NCBI GenBank assembly: GCA_050949825.1
Contig: JBMNGL010000013.1
Location: 372,001 to 436,000, forward strand
Source of the DNA: DTU019 sp050949825
GTDB lineage: Bacteria; Bacillota; Syntrophomonadia; Syntrophomonadales; Syntrophomonadaceae
Direction of reading: 5' to 3'
DNA: 64,000 nt
Part shown: positions 44,238 through 53,810 of the stretch, piece after piece
Position numbering within the stretch: the stretch's first letter is position 1
Layout of the letters: each line of letters opens with the position of its first letter
Notes under the pieces: generated by a model
What the model was told of the DNA's origin: nothing
Database searches by the model: none
What the model saw: the letters and a program-made list of their open reading frames with translations, nothing else
Program-made: the position numbers and the translations under genes

Positions 44238-45632
44238 ATGGAGAAAGGATTCAGATTGCCAAATGGTTATGAACTCGGTCCCAGTATCAATATCAGTAGT
44301 TTACTTTATTCCGGTAACGGATGGCAGATATACCGCGCTTCAAACAACCAATCAGTTCTTATAGTAGAAGATATCGTGGCGAAAAAGTGGATTAATACTG
44401 GATTACTGGCTGCTGAACTGCTGGATAAATTAACCATCGAAGGCCGGGATTTAATGGCCATTTGCACGGAAGATCAATACCAACTGGTACCGATTGAAAA
44501 AGCAAAAGCACCAGGGAATAAAACCGACGCCTTGTCCTTTGCAGTATCCCTACATGAGACCAGAAAAATTGATAACGCCTCCCCTCTACATGATGGAATT
44601 TTTCTAGAGAAATATTCCAGATTACTCCCGACTTGGTCATTAACAGCCCGAATAGACGACGAGGTTATTTTGGGGAAATGGATGACAGGGGGCGTTGAGA
44701 TCTCGGTGCTGTCTTTCAGAAGGCTATGTTCATTAATGGGATGGCTAAATCCACTTCACATTAAAGATATATTGCTCGCAGCCGGATTTGAACCAGCGGA
44801 AGTTGTAGACAATGTATCGGAAGGCCAACGGAATCAATCACCTAATGCTACCGGAAGAATATTCTGTTTACCTGGACGCCCGCAACTCGAGCATTTTTTC
44901 GATGAACACATAATCGATATAGTATTGCATCCTAATAGATACGAACCGCTTGGAATCACGTTCCCTTCTGCCATAATCCTCCACGGACCAACAGGTAGCG
45001 GCAAGACATTTGCGGCGGAAAGACTGGTTGAATATTTGGATTGGCCCAGCTTTTCAATTAATAGCAATACGGTTGGAAGTCCTTATATCCATGATACAAG
45101 TAAAAAAATATCGCAAGTATTCGATAATGCTATAGACAGTGCTCCGTCTGTGGTCATTATCGACGAAATGGAATCCTTCCTATCCGCGCGCACAGCTTCA
45201 GGATCGGGTAATCTGTACCATGGCGAGGAAGTAGCTGAATTTTTGCGTAGAATACCTGATGCAATCAGTAAAAGAGTTCTGGTTATAGGGATCACCAATC
45301 TATTGGAGATGATAGATCCTGCTATACTTCGTAGAGGACGCTTCGACCACATAATCGAAATTGGCATGCCGAGCCGCCAAGAAGTAAACGAAATGATAAT
45401 ATCTATTGTTGAGAACATACCTACTGAGGACAACCTCGACATTACTCCCTTGCTAGATTTGCTGACTGGCAGACCCCTGTCTGATATTGCCTTTTACGTC
45501 CGTGAAGCGGCGAGAATGGCTGCCCGGGATGGAAAGTCCGTTCTTGATCAATCCAGCATCCTAGGAATTGCTGATCGCATCAAAAAAGACTATGGCCCTA
45601 CCGAGCGTAAAATAGGGTTTATTACTGAGTAG
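44238..45632 (+). CDS. AAA+ ATPase (FtsH/Cdc48-like class)
   Basis: 464 residues. Residues 1-180 form an unassigned N-terminal domain; its start (GYELGPSINISSLLYSGNGWQIYRAS) faintly resembles a kinase N-lobe. A single AAA module follows: Walker A HGPTGSGKTFAA (~248), Walker B VVIIDEME (~304), sensor-1-like VIGITN, arginine-finger segment LRRGRFDH (~364) and lid IAFYVREAARMAARDG. Closest in form to FtsH, Cdc48 and related unfoldases, but no protease domain is present. ATG 44238 follows an AGGGGGTGA site and lies four bases past the Hsp70 stop. Likely a remodelling partner of the Hsp70. Confidence 0.85.
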   Translation: MEKGFRLPNGYELGPSINISSLLYSGNGWQIYRASNNQSVLIVEDIVAKKWINTGLLAAELLDKLTIEGRDLMAICTEDQYQLVPIEKAKAPGNKTDALSFAVSLHETRKIDNASPLHDGIFLEKYSRLLPTWSLTARIDDEVILGKWMTGGVEISVLSFRRLCSLMGWLNPLHIKDILLAAGFEPAEVVDNVSEGQRNQSPNATGRIFCLPGRPQLEHFFDEHIIDIVLHPNRYEPLGITFPSAIILHGPTGSGKTFAAERLVEYLDWPSFSINSNTVGSPYIHDTSKKISQVFDNAIDSAPSVVIIDEMESFLSARTASGSGNLYHGEEVAEFLRRIPDAISKRVLVIGITNLLEMIDPAILRRGRFDHIIEIGMPSRQEVNEMIISIVENIPTEDNLDITPLLDLLTGRPLSDIAFYVREAARMAARDGKSVLDQSSILGIADRIKKDYGPTERKIGFITE

Positions 45633-45640
45633 GTGAAAAT

Positions 45641-47308
45641 ATGGACTTGTTTGAAAATCCGTTTAATCTATTGGGAGCATCAACACGGGACAACCGAAGA
45701 CAATTACAGTCACTTGCAGACGAGTATGGCTTATTAAACGATCAGTCGGATGCTGATAAAGCTTTAGAAGTACTCACCAAACCTGCTAATCGTCTGACTG
45801 CAGAAATGGCTTGGTTATTGGGAATCGCCCCTAACAAAGTGCGGAACATAATGGCGAAACTCCTTGGTGATCCCATGAAAGCGCTTGACGAGGACATCCA
45901 TGATCCGCTTTCCAAATCCAATGTTATTGTTGCTGTCATGCACAAGTTAAGCCTAAACCATGAACAAATGTCAGATAGTGATTATGCTCAAAGTATTCAA
46001 TCTGCTTTTTATGCATTGATCAATGCATGTGAAGAAATTAATACAAATGATTTGCTCAACCTAATTAATGAAGAGAGGTGTGCTTCTGGTTTTTCTGTGG
46101 TCCAAGATGTAGGTACGATCGAAAAAGAATTAAAAAATCGCCGGTATTATTATAAGAATGTGATCAAACAGGCCTTTGATGAAATGACGTCCCTTTGGCT
46201 TATCAAAAGTTTATCTAATCTGGTCAGCATCTCAGTAAATGAATACGATGAGTGTTCTATTTTACTGGATGATGTAGTTGATGCATATGAACTTGAGGCG
46301 CAACAGTTTTTGCAGGCGGAGAAGGCAAATATAATGCTTCTTATTGAGAACACCAAACAGTTGGTGGACTTGGATAACAGGGAAAGTGACCTAAAAAACC
46401 TAATAGATCAAACCGAATTAGTTGTAAAGAACTGGGACATGGTGGCCTCCCCGATCCAGCTTAGTTATGCGAGCAGAGGTTTGATTCATGGGGATAGCGA
46501 GGAAATATCTAGAAACCTAAGGGAATTAGCTGTATTCTTTGGCAATGAACATGGTAGATACGATTTAAGCAAAAGAATAATTGGGATTATTAAAGATGTA
46601 TTTGAGGAAATCGATGAAATAACGGAACTTGCAGAACAAGATTTTTGCCGCGTTCAAGAACTTGAAGCTGAGCGAATTCAATATCTGGCCGAGAGGGACA
46701 AAAGAGACGCAAAATGGGCAAAGGAAATTACTTTCCGGACAAAGATAGGCCTTTTTAAGAATAGATTGGAAATTTCTCCAGATGGAGTGCTCTGGAAGGA
46801 TCAATTATGGCCGTTGGACTCGATTTCTTCAGTTAGATGGGGCGCAACCAAGCAATATATAAACGGTATTTATACTGGAACCGATTATGTTATTAGTTTT
46901 GGCAACGAGTATAAGATGAGTACGGTAACCACCCGTGATGGCAATGTTTTCGAGCAGTTTATCGATCGCTTATGGAAAGGTGTTTGCGTTCCGTTGATGG
47001 TGAAGTTCGTAAGTGAACTGTCGGAAGGAGCAAAGTATAGCTTTTCAAGAGATCTTAAGGTTGATGATTATGGAGTGGAGCTCGAAAAATTCAAATTCAT
47101 AGGTGCCAATGAAAAATTATATTACCCATGGTCGAAAGTCGTCATCTGGAATGAACCAGGGAAATTCTGTATAGGCGCAAGAAGTAAAAAAGTTAACGCT
47201 GCCCTCTCCTACCAGGATGTGAATAATGTTCACATCCTGGAGGCTGCAATTCGTACCTTCTTCAAAAGGCCTGGAGACAAGCTAAGCAGTATCTTGGAGG
47301 TGGATTAA
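45641..47308 (+). CDS. J-domain-like protein with C-terminal PH-like domains
   Basis: 555 residues. The N-terminal ~60 residues (ENPFNLLGASTRDNRRQL...DADKALEVLTKPANRLTAEMAWLLG) have the layout of a J-domain start (NPFxxLGxxxxxxRxxL) but lack the HPD tripeptide required to stimulate Hsp70. The middle (~90-360) is helical with coiled-coil parts (DRNESDLKNL; QELEAERIQYLAERDKRDAKW). Residues ~370-550 hold two beta-rich PH-like modules (RLEISPDGVLWKDQLWPLDSISSVRWG; YGVELEKFKFIGANEKLYYPWSKVVIWNE). It begins eight bases behind the AAA gene. Inference: an adaptor between the ATPases and a membrane or client surface. Confidence 0.7.
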   Translation: MDLFENPFNLLGASTRDNRRQLQSLADEYGLLNDQSDADKALEVLTKPANRLTAEMAWLLGIAPNKVRNIMAKLLGDPMKALDEDIHDPLSKSNVIVAVMHKLSLNHEQMSDSDYAQSIQSAFYALINACEEINTNDLLNLINEERCASGFSVVQDVGTIEKELKNRRYYYKNVIKQAFDEMTSLWLIKSLSNLVSISVNEYDECSILLDDVVDAYELEAQQFLQAEKANIMLLIENTKQLVDLDNRESDLKNLIDQTELVVKNWDMVASPIQLSYASRGLIHGDSEEISRNLRELAVFFGNEHGRYDLSKRIIGIIKDVFEEIDEITELAEQDFCRVQELEAERIQYLAERDKRDAKWAKEITFRTKIGLFKNRLEISPDGVLWKDQLWPLDSISSVRWGATKQYINGIYTGTDYVISFGNEYKMSTVTTRDGNVFEQFIDRLWKGVCVPLMVKFVSELSEGAKYSFSRDLKVDDYGVELEKFKFIGANEKLYYPWSKVVIWNEPGKFCIGARSKKVNAALSYQDVNNVHILEAAIRTFFKRPGDKLSSILEVD

Positions 47309-47309
47309 T

Positions 47310-47951
47310 ATGGCAGATAGTGTGGAGGGTAAGGAAAAGGGTTTTTCAGGCCTTTCTTCCATGGTGTCAACTGTGGAGATTCTTAGCATTGAAGCGGAAC
47401 CTGCTCAATCACGGGGGGTTAGCGGTGATACCTTAAGTGCTAGTGACCAGGAACAAGCGCAGATTAATACTGGTCCCAAAAGAACTAAACAGAAGCGTAG
47501 TTGGATCTGGTTAGGTGAATGGGTAGTGTCTAATGCCAGTACGTTGATATACCTTTTAATATTAGGGGTTTTCCTTTACTGGCTTTCACATAATTCAGCA
47601 TCCACATCAAGTACTCCCTCTTCGAGTACTAGTAAGCCTGCCACCTCTTCTAACTCCAGTAATCCGTCTAGCATGACTTTTGAAAAGCCATCCATAGGTA
47701 CCAGGACATTTAGCGCAGCGAACATTCGTTGGGCACTAAGGGAACAAATCAAATTGGATACAATTAGGAACCATATTACTACGAACGCCGGAATCAATGC
47801 TTACAATGCTATGATAGATGATTACAACAGTCGAGCAAGCGAATATAGGTACTACCAAGCTGACATGGATAGAGCTAAACGTGATGTTGAGAGTATAAGG
47901 AGCCAGATCGTCTCTGAAGCTATTGCTGAGGCCAGAAGAATAAATAGGTAA
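47310..47951 (+). CDS. Membrane-anchored protein with Ser/Thr linker and helical end
   Basis: 213 residues. A polar N-terminal region (~1-70) ends in a basic TKQKRSW, then one transmembrane helix (STLIYLLILGVFLYWL, ~79-95), a Ser/Thr/Pro-rich linker (~98-125) and a charged helical segment (AALREQ...YRYYQADMDRAKRDVESIRSQI). Orientation is probably N-in by the positive-inside rule. It is one base past the previous stop, and is the last gene of the five-gene operon. No known family recognised. Confidence 0.72.
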   Translation: MADSVEGKEKGFSGLSSMVSTVEILSIEAEPAQSRGVSGDTLSASDQEQAQINTGPKRTKQKRSWIWLGEWVVSNASTLIYLLILGVFLYWLSHNSASTSSTPSSSTSKPATSSNSSNPSSMTFEKPSIGTRTFSAANIRWALREQIKLDTIRNHITTNAGINAYNAMIDDYNSRASEYRYYQADMDRAKRDVESIRSQIVSEAIAEARRINR

Positions 47952-48043
47952 GTCTCATAATACAGGCTAAATAATATAACTCAACTTTCTGGCCAAAAAC
48001 AGGCTGAAAAGCCCGAAACAACAATAAATTATACAGTTTAAAA

Positions 48044-48126
48044 GGGTTTGTACCAAGGTCCGTGTAAACGCAAATCTGATCTCTAAAACATGTCCACAAT
48101 ATCCGGGTAAAGCTATAGAATTTGGC
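48044..48126 (+). repeat. 80-bp direct repeat, left copy
   Basis: Starts GGGTTTGTACCAAGGTCCGTG and ends AGCTATAGAATTTGGC. The right copy is at 48710-48789. They differ at a few positions plus a three-base indel. They bracket an IS256-family remnant. Confidence 0.85.
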
Positions 48127-48193
48127 GAGGCTGAATGTTAGTACGTGTAAATAGTAATAATCTCCATAAGAAAACGAATGTGGAGGTTATGAA

Positions 48194-48709
48194 ATGAAAA
48201 CGTCAAAGAACATTCTTACGGATCAGGAAATGGAACTGGTAAAGCTGCTCATGCTAGACTGTCAAAGCACTGGAGACATCCAGGCGAAGCTGAAGCGCCT
48301 GTTTGCCGACACGATTGAACAGATGCTTGAAGCCGAAATGGAGGAACATTTAGGCTATGAAAAGCATAGCGTGGAAGGCAACAACACGGGGAATTCACGT
48401 TACGGCTACAACCACAAAACAATCGTTAGTGACTATGGTGAGTCCAAAATCACCGTGCCCCGTGACAGGAACGGGGAATTCGAGCCCAAAATCCTTGCTA
48501 AATACCAGACGAGAACCGATGAATCGAGCAGAAAATAATGGCGATGTACGCCAAAGGCATGAGCCAACGCGATATTGAGGATAATCTCAAGGAGATCTAC
48601 GGCGTAGAAATTACGCAGACGCTAATCTCGAAAATCACGGACAAAATCCTTCCAGAAGTTAACGAATGGCAGAACCGCCTTCTAGAAAGCGTCTACCCGA
48701 TCGTTTATT
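48194..48709 (+). pseudogene. IS256-family transposase, frameshifted and truncated
   Basis: A strong GGAGGTT precedes the ATG. The first 114 codons match the Mutator/IS256 N-terminus (AEMEEHLGYEKH, NSRYGYNHKTI, VPRDRNGEFEPKIL). Frame then shifts near 48530 and continues as MAMYAKGMSQRDIEDNLKEIYG and ISKITDKILPEVNEWQNRLLESVYPIVY. Similarity ends exactly at the right direct repeat, just before the expected LDAI catalytic Asp region. Inactive. Confidence 0.88.
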
Positions 48710-48789
48710 GGGTTTGTACCAAGGTCCGTGTAAACGCAAATCTGATCTCTAAAATATATCCGCAATATCCGGGAGCTATAGAATTTGGC
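48710..48789 (+). repeat. 80-bp direct repeat, right copy
   Basis: Replaces the rest of the IS256-family transposase. See the left copy at 48044-48126. Confidence 0.85.
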
Positions 48790-49343
48790 ATTACTACCAA
48801 TCGACTTAAAAGCCCATTCCCGGTGAGCCCTTAAGCTACAAATACCGGGAATTATCTAAACTGAGCAGACTTGATAGCCGGGGTCCCCGTATGTGATACA
48901 ATGGTTTATCGACGGGGACCTTAAGCCTTGTTATTCCTGGATCGCCCCGTCGCAGCCAAAACCATTCACATACGGTGGATGTCAAGTCTGCGGCTATTTA
49001 CCGCTTAGGCCTGCTTTCAGTTGATTGGGTTATGTATATCCTATTGAATTCCCGGATAAAATATTTCCAGGACTTTCAAGGGAAAATGGTTTTGGATTAA
49101 ACCTCTCATTTCGCGCCTTTCTAAATAAAAATATCCCGCTGCAGCCGCTTGAACAGCTTGTACCGGCAATTATTTCATCATCCTCCCCTCCCAAACTAGG
49201 AGTTATTGAACCCTTCCCAATTACAGGAAGGGTTTCTGTCAGAAAACGCATACACTAAATTACATAATGATTGATTAAGAGCCGGCGGAAAGCGAATTGG
49301 GGACCATCACGACAGGCGGCAACCTGAGGCTGCTCTTCGTGTT
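48790..49343. other. Intergenic region at island edge
   Basis: Contains an inverted repeat GGTCCCCGT/ACGGGGACC (about 48884-48922) of the kind found next to insertion-sequence ends. A 77-codon frame at 49025 has no identified domain and is not called. Otherwise nothing. Confidence 0.45.
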
Positions 49344-50375
49344 TTAATGGGACTCTCCGACCGGCAGGGCATCGATCCATTTTTTTACCTGAGGGTCGCC
49401 GGTGAGTTCATAAGCTATGGAATAATAATATCCCGCTTCTTCAAAGACCTGGGCGTCCCGAGCCTGGTCTCCGAGGGAAACCGCGATATTAAGAAGCAAT
49501 TCATTGGGCCCAAATTGAATCCCGTTCTCTGCGAACAACTCACCGCACCTTTCAAAACTGGGGGGGATGACCCTTTCCCCGGTCTTATGGGAGATGTATT
49601 GCAGGGCCGCCCTGGCTATATTGCTTTCCCTGTCGTATCTGACACTGAAACTATACAGGGCAGTGGCCAGTTCATATTTTTCCTTCTCCACGTAATAATA
49701 GCCCAGGTTGCGGTAGCAGCGCGCCAGTTTTAAAGCCGTGTAGGCCTGGCTGAGGGCTTTGAGGTTTACCTCCAGGTATCTCTTGAACTGCTGGTTCGCT
49801 TTATAGATCTCCCCCAGCTCAAAGAGTGTCTCGACCTTGATGGGATTCCAGCGTTTTGATTTCAAAAGGGCCTTGCGGGCCTCCTTGTAGCGCCCCATCT
49901 CTAAAAGCAGGTTGCCATATACCAGGTAGGTGTCGGCATATTCATGCGGGACGAGGCGGATGTTTTTACCGGTTTTATAGAGCTGGCGGTAGAGTACCTC
50001 CTCTAAAAGATTGTCAAAACAGAGGTACTCGTTTTCCTTGTCCCCTTCATACCGGGGCGTGGCCGCGTCGATCTTTTCCACCAGGCTTTCCAACAGGGTG
50101 ATGCCGCGGTCATAGTTCTGCTGGGCGATTTCGTCCTGGGCCTCCTCCAAAACCGCGCTCAGGATCTGGCTGTTATCAACCAGGGTCTGGCTCAATTCCT
50201 GCTTCTGCTCTTCGGGAAGCACCTCGAAAATCAAGCGCCCGATACCCCAGAGCAGTTCCTCGGAAGATTCGTGTTCCTTATATTTTCTCAATTGCTCCTG
50301 AAGATATATGAGATCAATCTCCGCTTCTCCGCACAGGTTCGATTTGATCTCCAGCATAATCTCTTCGTAATTCAT
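49344..50375 (-). CDS. TPR-repeat protein
   Basis: 343 residues, helical. From ~145 onward there are TPR-like units: ADTYLVYGNLLLEMGRYKEARKALLKSKRWNP, VETLFELGEIYKANQQFKRYLEVNLKAL and ARCYRNLGYYYVEKEKYELATALYSFSV. The N-terminal third is a separate acidic helical region. TPRs make protein-protein contacts; no partner is evident. Stands alone, with GGGGG upstream of ATG 50375. Confidence 0.75.
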   Translation of the reverse strand: MNYEEIMLEIKSNLCGEAEIDLIYLQEQLRKYKEHESSEELLWGIGRLIFEVLPEEQKQELSQTLVDNSQILSAVLEEAQDEIAQQNYDRGITLLESLVEKIDAATPRYEGDKENEYLCFDNLLEEVLYRQLYKTGKNIRLVPHEYADTYLVYGNLLLEMGRYKEARKALLKSKRWNPIKVETLFELGEIYKANQQFKRYLEVNLKALSQAYTALKLARCYRNLGYYYVEKEKYELATALYSFSVRYDRESNIARAALQYISHKTGERVIPPSFERCGELFAENGIQFGPNELLLNIAVSLGDQARDAQVFEEAGYYYSIAYELTGDPQVKKWIDALPVGESH

Positions 50376-50728
50376 TCTTATACCCCCGAATACATATTAT
50401 GTTCATTTCGGACTGCAAATCTGTCTTTATGACCATTATACCTTTTGCGGTCCAGATATTCTTCTACTCCCCATGGCCATACTCCTTCCCGGATGCGATT
50501 GATGGGCAGGATTAGACTGCTTTTAAATTTTTGCAAATTTTGTCTTCACCAGAGAGGAATTTATTGACATGATTTCCTCCGTTTATGGATAAAGGCCAGA
50601 ATGAAGGAATCTAACAGATATACTAAAGCCCCCTCAGGGGCTTTTATTTGGTACGGCAATGGAAATAAAAAGAACCTCCATCAAGTATACCGAGCTAATG
50701 TGAGTATTTTAAAAGCATTAAACTTTCC
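50376..50728. other. Intergenic region
   Basis: Between the TPR and hydrolase genes. It has a short GCCCCCTCAGGGGC hairpin with TTTTATTT near 50629-50650, a possible small terminator on the plus strand. No gene seen. Confidence 0.4.
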
Positions 50729-51751
50729 TTAAAGACGCTGGTCATAGGATCCAATGGCATCTTCCACATCATCAAGAAATCTGCCAATCGCCTCACGATA
50801 CTTGACCTCGTCCACGGTTATGGATTTGGCATGACCAGCCCCTGCAGCAATATACAGAGCTTTGTGGCCGCTTTTGGCCTGAAATAAATCGTAAGCCATC
50901 TGGGGAGGAACAAAATCATCCTTTTCACCATGGACAAATAGAATCGGAGTTTCGACATTATCAATACTCTGAATAGGTGATATCTGCCCCAGGAAGAATC
51001 CTGATCTAATTTTGCATACCAGGCTCATATAATCAACCAGTATGGGACGCAAAAAATCAGGGATACCGTAATCGCCCGCTCTGGCTATATATAGTTGGCG
51101 AAGATCAGAGTAACCACAATCTTCGATATAAAAGGCGACTGTATTGTTCTGATTGTAGATCTCAGCATGCAGCATAGCAGTGACCGCCCCCAGCGACTCA
51201 CTATGAATCCCGATAATGCCAGCAGGGTTTATTGATTTGATATAAGCAACACAGGTCTGCAGATCATCTTTTTCGTAGTATCCATAACTGGGGCGCTCTC
51301 CCCCGCTTTCGCCGTGGTTCCTGTTATCAAAAACAAATATATTAAAACCTTCATCCAGAAATATGTCAGCATATTTCATCGATACCCACTTGTCCTGGCC
51401 GATGCCGTGTACAATTATTACGGTATGAGGAGTTTCCAGCGCATTCTTAACGTATATCCCTTTGAGACTGTATCCATGTGGTGACTCAAGGTTTACATAC
51501 TCCTTTTGCAGTAAATTAAACCTCCCAACATCAAAGTCACCGTTGGCAACGGCCTGCTCATAGGTATTTACTAAATATTTGGGCAGCTTGTTGTAAGTAA
51601 TTACAATATTATAAAAATAGTTGCCTGCCGCCAAAAGCAAAATATTCAGCACAATTAAAACGCCAAGCAGTGAGACAACGACTGTTTTTTTTAGATCTCG
51701 GGACTTTCCCCTGACATGGGGTGTGCTTATTTGCGCCTTTGAACCTTCCAA
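50729..51751 (-). CDS. Membrane-anchored alpha/beta hydrolase
   Basis: 340 residues. One N-terminal transmembrane helix (~22-45: VVVSLLGVLIVLNILLLAAG). Hydrolase fold: IIVHGIGQDKW, FDNRNHGESGG, nucleophile in GIHSESLGA (~193), Asp in VHGEKDDFVPP (~275) and His in GAGHAKS (~303). The fold matches the DUF/COG1073 group of extracytoplasmic esterases. TTG 51751 start, seven bases after GGGGAG. Confidence 0.82.
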   Translation of the reverse strand: MEGSKAQISTPHVRGKSRDLKKTVVVSLLGVLIVLNILLLAAGNYFYNIVITYNKLPKYLVNTYEQAVANGDFDVGRFNLLQKEYVNLESPHGYSLKGIYVKNALETPHTVIIVHGIGQDKWVSMKYADIFLDEGFNIFVFDNRNHGESGGERPSYGYYEKDDLQTCVAYIKSINPAGIIGIHSESLGAVTAMLHAEIYNQNNTVAFYIEDCGYSDLRQLYIARAGDYGIPDFLRPILVDYMSLVCKIRSGFFLGQISPIQSIDNVETPILFVHGEKDDFVPPQMAYDLFQAKSGHKALYIAAGAGHAKSITVDEVKYREAIGRFLDDVEDAIGSYDQRL

Positions 51752-52210
51752 TCTATTCTCCCCTTACCTTAATTCCCCATTGCTAAAGCTGAAAAACACA
51801 GGAATAGCAATTCATTATAACATGGGCGGTTTGCACCATAAACCCCTTTCCAAATGTTTATTGTACGGGCTGCACAGGAGGTCCTTAAATCCCCAGTCTC
51901 TTGATTAGGCTTGCCATATTCAGGCAGCACCCGATACAATAGTAAGCGTATATTGGAGCTTGCCGCAGCGGCTGTTTCAACAGCCCTTGACTAACAGTAT
52001 CGTCCTTACCAAAATGAAGATAGATTGGCTTTATAGATTCTCATATGGTGATGCTGATGGCCACTTAAGCCTGCCACTAAAACTCAACCTGCTCCCCGGT
52101 GTGATTTAGCCGTGATACCGATTAGCCCGCATAGTCACTGGTCAAATGCAGGATATCGAGGATAGGCTTCAATCTTCGGACGATAACAACGGATAGTGAG
52201 GTAGCATACC
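51752..52210. other. Intergenic region
   Basis: About 460 bases without a recognised gene or repeat. Confidence 0.4.
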
Positions 52211-52375
52211 ATGCGTATAACCATCCCTGATGTACTTTTCCTTATCGCCTTTACCCTGTGGATCAGCACCCTGCAATTTAATGCTTTGTCTCAATTCCAA
52301 ATAATTAGTCTGGTTATTCTCGGCTCCTGGTTGCTTTTCATTATCTTTCGCCTGTTTGGCCGCAAAAAGGACTAG
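52211..52375 (+). CDS. Small two-helix membrane protein
   Basis: 54 residues: MRITIPDVLFLIAFTLWIS, then a second hydrophobic stretch IISLVILGSWLLFIIFRLF and a basic GRKKD end. GTGAGGT lies about ten bases upstream. Too short for family recognition; supported only by composition and a start site. Confidence 0.45.
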   Translation: MRITIPDVLFLIAFTLWISTLQFNALSQFQIISLVILGSWLLFIIFRLFGRKKD

Positions 52376-52825
52376 GGTGCAGCCCATACTTGGCTTTAAA
52401 ATATCCTATCCAATCGTTATGCCGACCACTTGCTTTAATTGATGATACAACTTAAAGCAGAGTAATACGGCTCACAGGCTGTCTCTAATACTGTGGAACA
52501 GATTTCACAGGCTATATACGAGTGGGTTGCTACAATAATGGCGAATATCGAATCAATAGGTTTTATATATGTTTTTGCTTCCCGTTCAAAATGCCAGGCA
52601 ATCGAGGGTAAACTAGCACTCAAACTAAGCAGTATCCTGCTATGAAACTGAGTTGAAAAAAAGGTAACGGATTTCTGGTCAACGGCAGGCAGAGGATCAT
52701 TATCCTAGATACGGGCAGCACAATATACAGTGGAAACGCTTCACCCTCCGGCCTTTGTCAGGGCACCCGCTTATCCCCTGGCATACTGGATCTGAGCGTA
52801 GCACTGCTCCCCTATTTCCGGGTTT
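52376..52825. other. Intergenic region
   Basis: About 450 bases in which I see no gene, repeat or hairpin. Confidence 0.4.
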
Positions 52826-53200
52826 CTAGTAGAGCGGCTTCAGACTATCCTTGATTTGCTTGAAACGATTTTCTATATAATGAGGTTTGCTTTTAAGCAT
52901 TTCCCAAAACTCATCCTTTTCACCTTGAGCATAGAACAGGCAGATCAAGGCATCCGCCTTATTAAGCGGTATACCCGATTTGACCAGGGTTTGCTGTAAA
53001 ATAGTATAATCGGTGCGCTTGCCGTTCTTAAACTCCTCGATCAGGGGACGGCTGATCTTATCCATAATCTCAATATCTTCTTCACAAATATCGAACTTCG
53101 CTTGCAGATAATCACCATAAGGGATGGACCTGGTTTTTCTGGCTATTTCCAGCACAGTGTCAAACATGAACTCAAACTTCTCCTCTTTGGACATTCCCAT
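52826..53200 (-). CDS. Small helical hypothetical protein
   Basis: 124 residues, helical, acidic/basic mixed (KEEKFEFMFDTVLEIARKTRS; YTILQQTLVKSGIPLNKADALICLFYAQGEKDEFW). No recognised domain. ATG 53200 is well placed behind GGAGGTGAC; an upstream in-frame ATG overlaps that site. Unknown function. Confidence 0.6.
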   Translation of the reverse strand: MGMSKEEKFEFMFDTVLEIARKTRSIPYGDYLQAKFDICEEDIEIMDKISRPLIEEFKNGKRTDYTILQQTLVKSGIPLNKADALICLFYAQGEKDEFWEMLKSKPHYIENRFKQIKDSLKPLY

Positions 53201-53343
53201 GGATGTCACCTCCTGTTCTTATAGATTTCGGCGCCGGCAAGCCATTTCCTGCTATTAAAAGAGATCAGCGGGGGGTGCTTTTGGACAAAAAAATAAGGAG
53301 GTCTAGCCTCTCTATGGTTCGCATTTTATGCTGTTGATGGGTT

Positions 53344-53535
53344 TTAGGCGGTGGCTTCGTTATGTATGCAATCTAGCTGTTGTAGCGCCCACATCTTCAA
53401 GCACCGCAGTTCTTTGAGGCGTTTTTCAATTTGCCTCATCTCACGAAAATTGTCGGTGAGGGCCAATCGCTCTTGTAACTCAACAATTTCCGTGACCGTA
53501 CATTTGAGTTCATACAATAGATCAACTCGGTTCAT
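53344..53535 (-). CDS. Small coiled-coil hypothetical protein
   Basis: 63 residues, almost entirely one or two amphipathic helices (ELKCTVTEIVELQERLAL; IEKRLKELRCLKMWALQQL). AGGGGGTGA precedes ATG 53535. The size recalls Spo0E-like and similar Firmicute small regulators, but the Spo0E SQxLD motif is missing. Confidence 0.55.
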   Translation of the reverse strand: MNRVDLLYELKCTVTEIVELQERLALTDNFREMRQIEKRLKELRCLKMWALQQLDCIHNEATA

Positions 53536-53810
53536 GTACTCACCCCCTCTTATTCTAACACATTATGATAGGATAAGTTTCCAATAATAACATCTGGCTC
53601 CGTGCTTATTGCATAGCGGGGTTCAATCCTTTTATAATGAATGCCACCAACCTGATTTGGGGTTGCATTCAAAAAGCCATGTTTTATGACCCTTATCCTA
53701 AAATTTTGTTTTATACTAAGATATATATAAAATATTCGTTTTCTATTCAGAATTCTCCAATACTTGTGAGTTTTTCTTTTCACTAAATTATAACGAAAGG
53801 AGGGCTGGCT

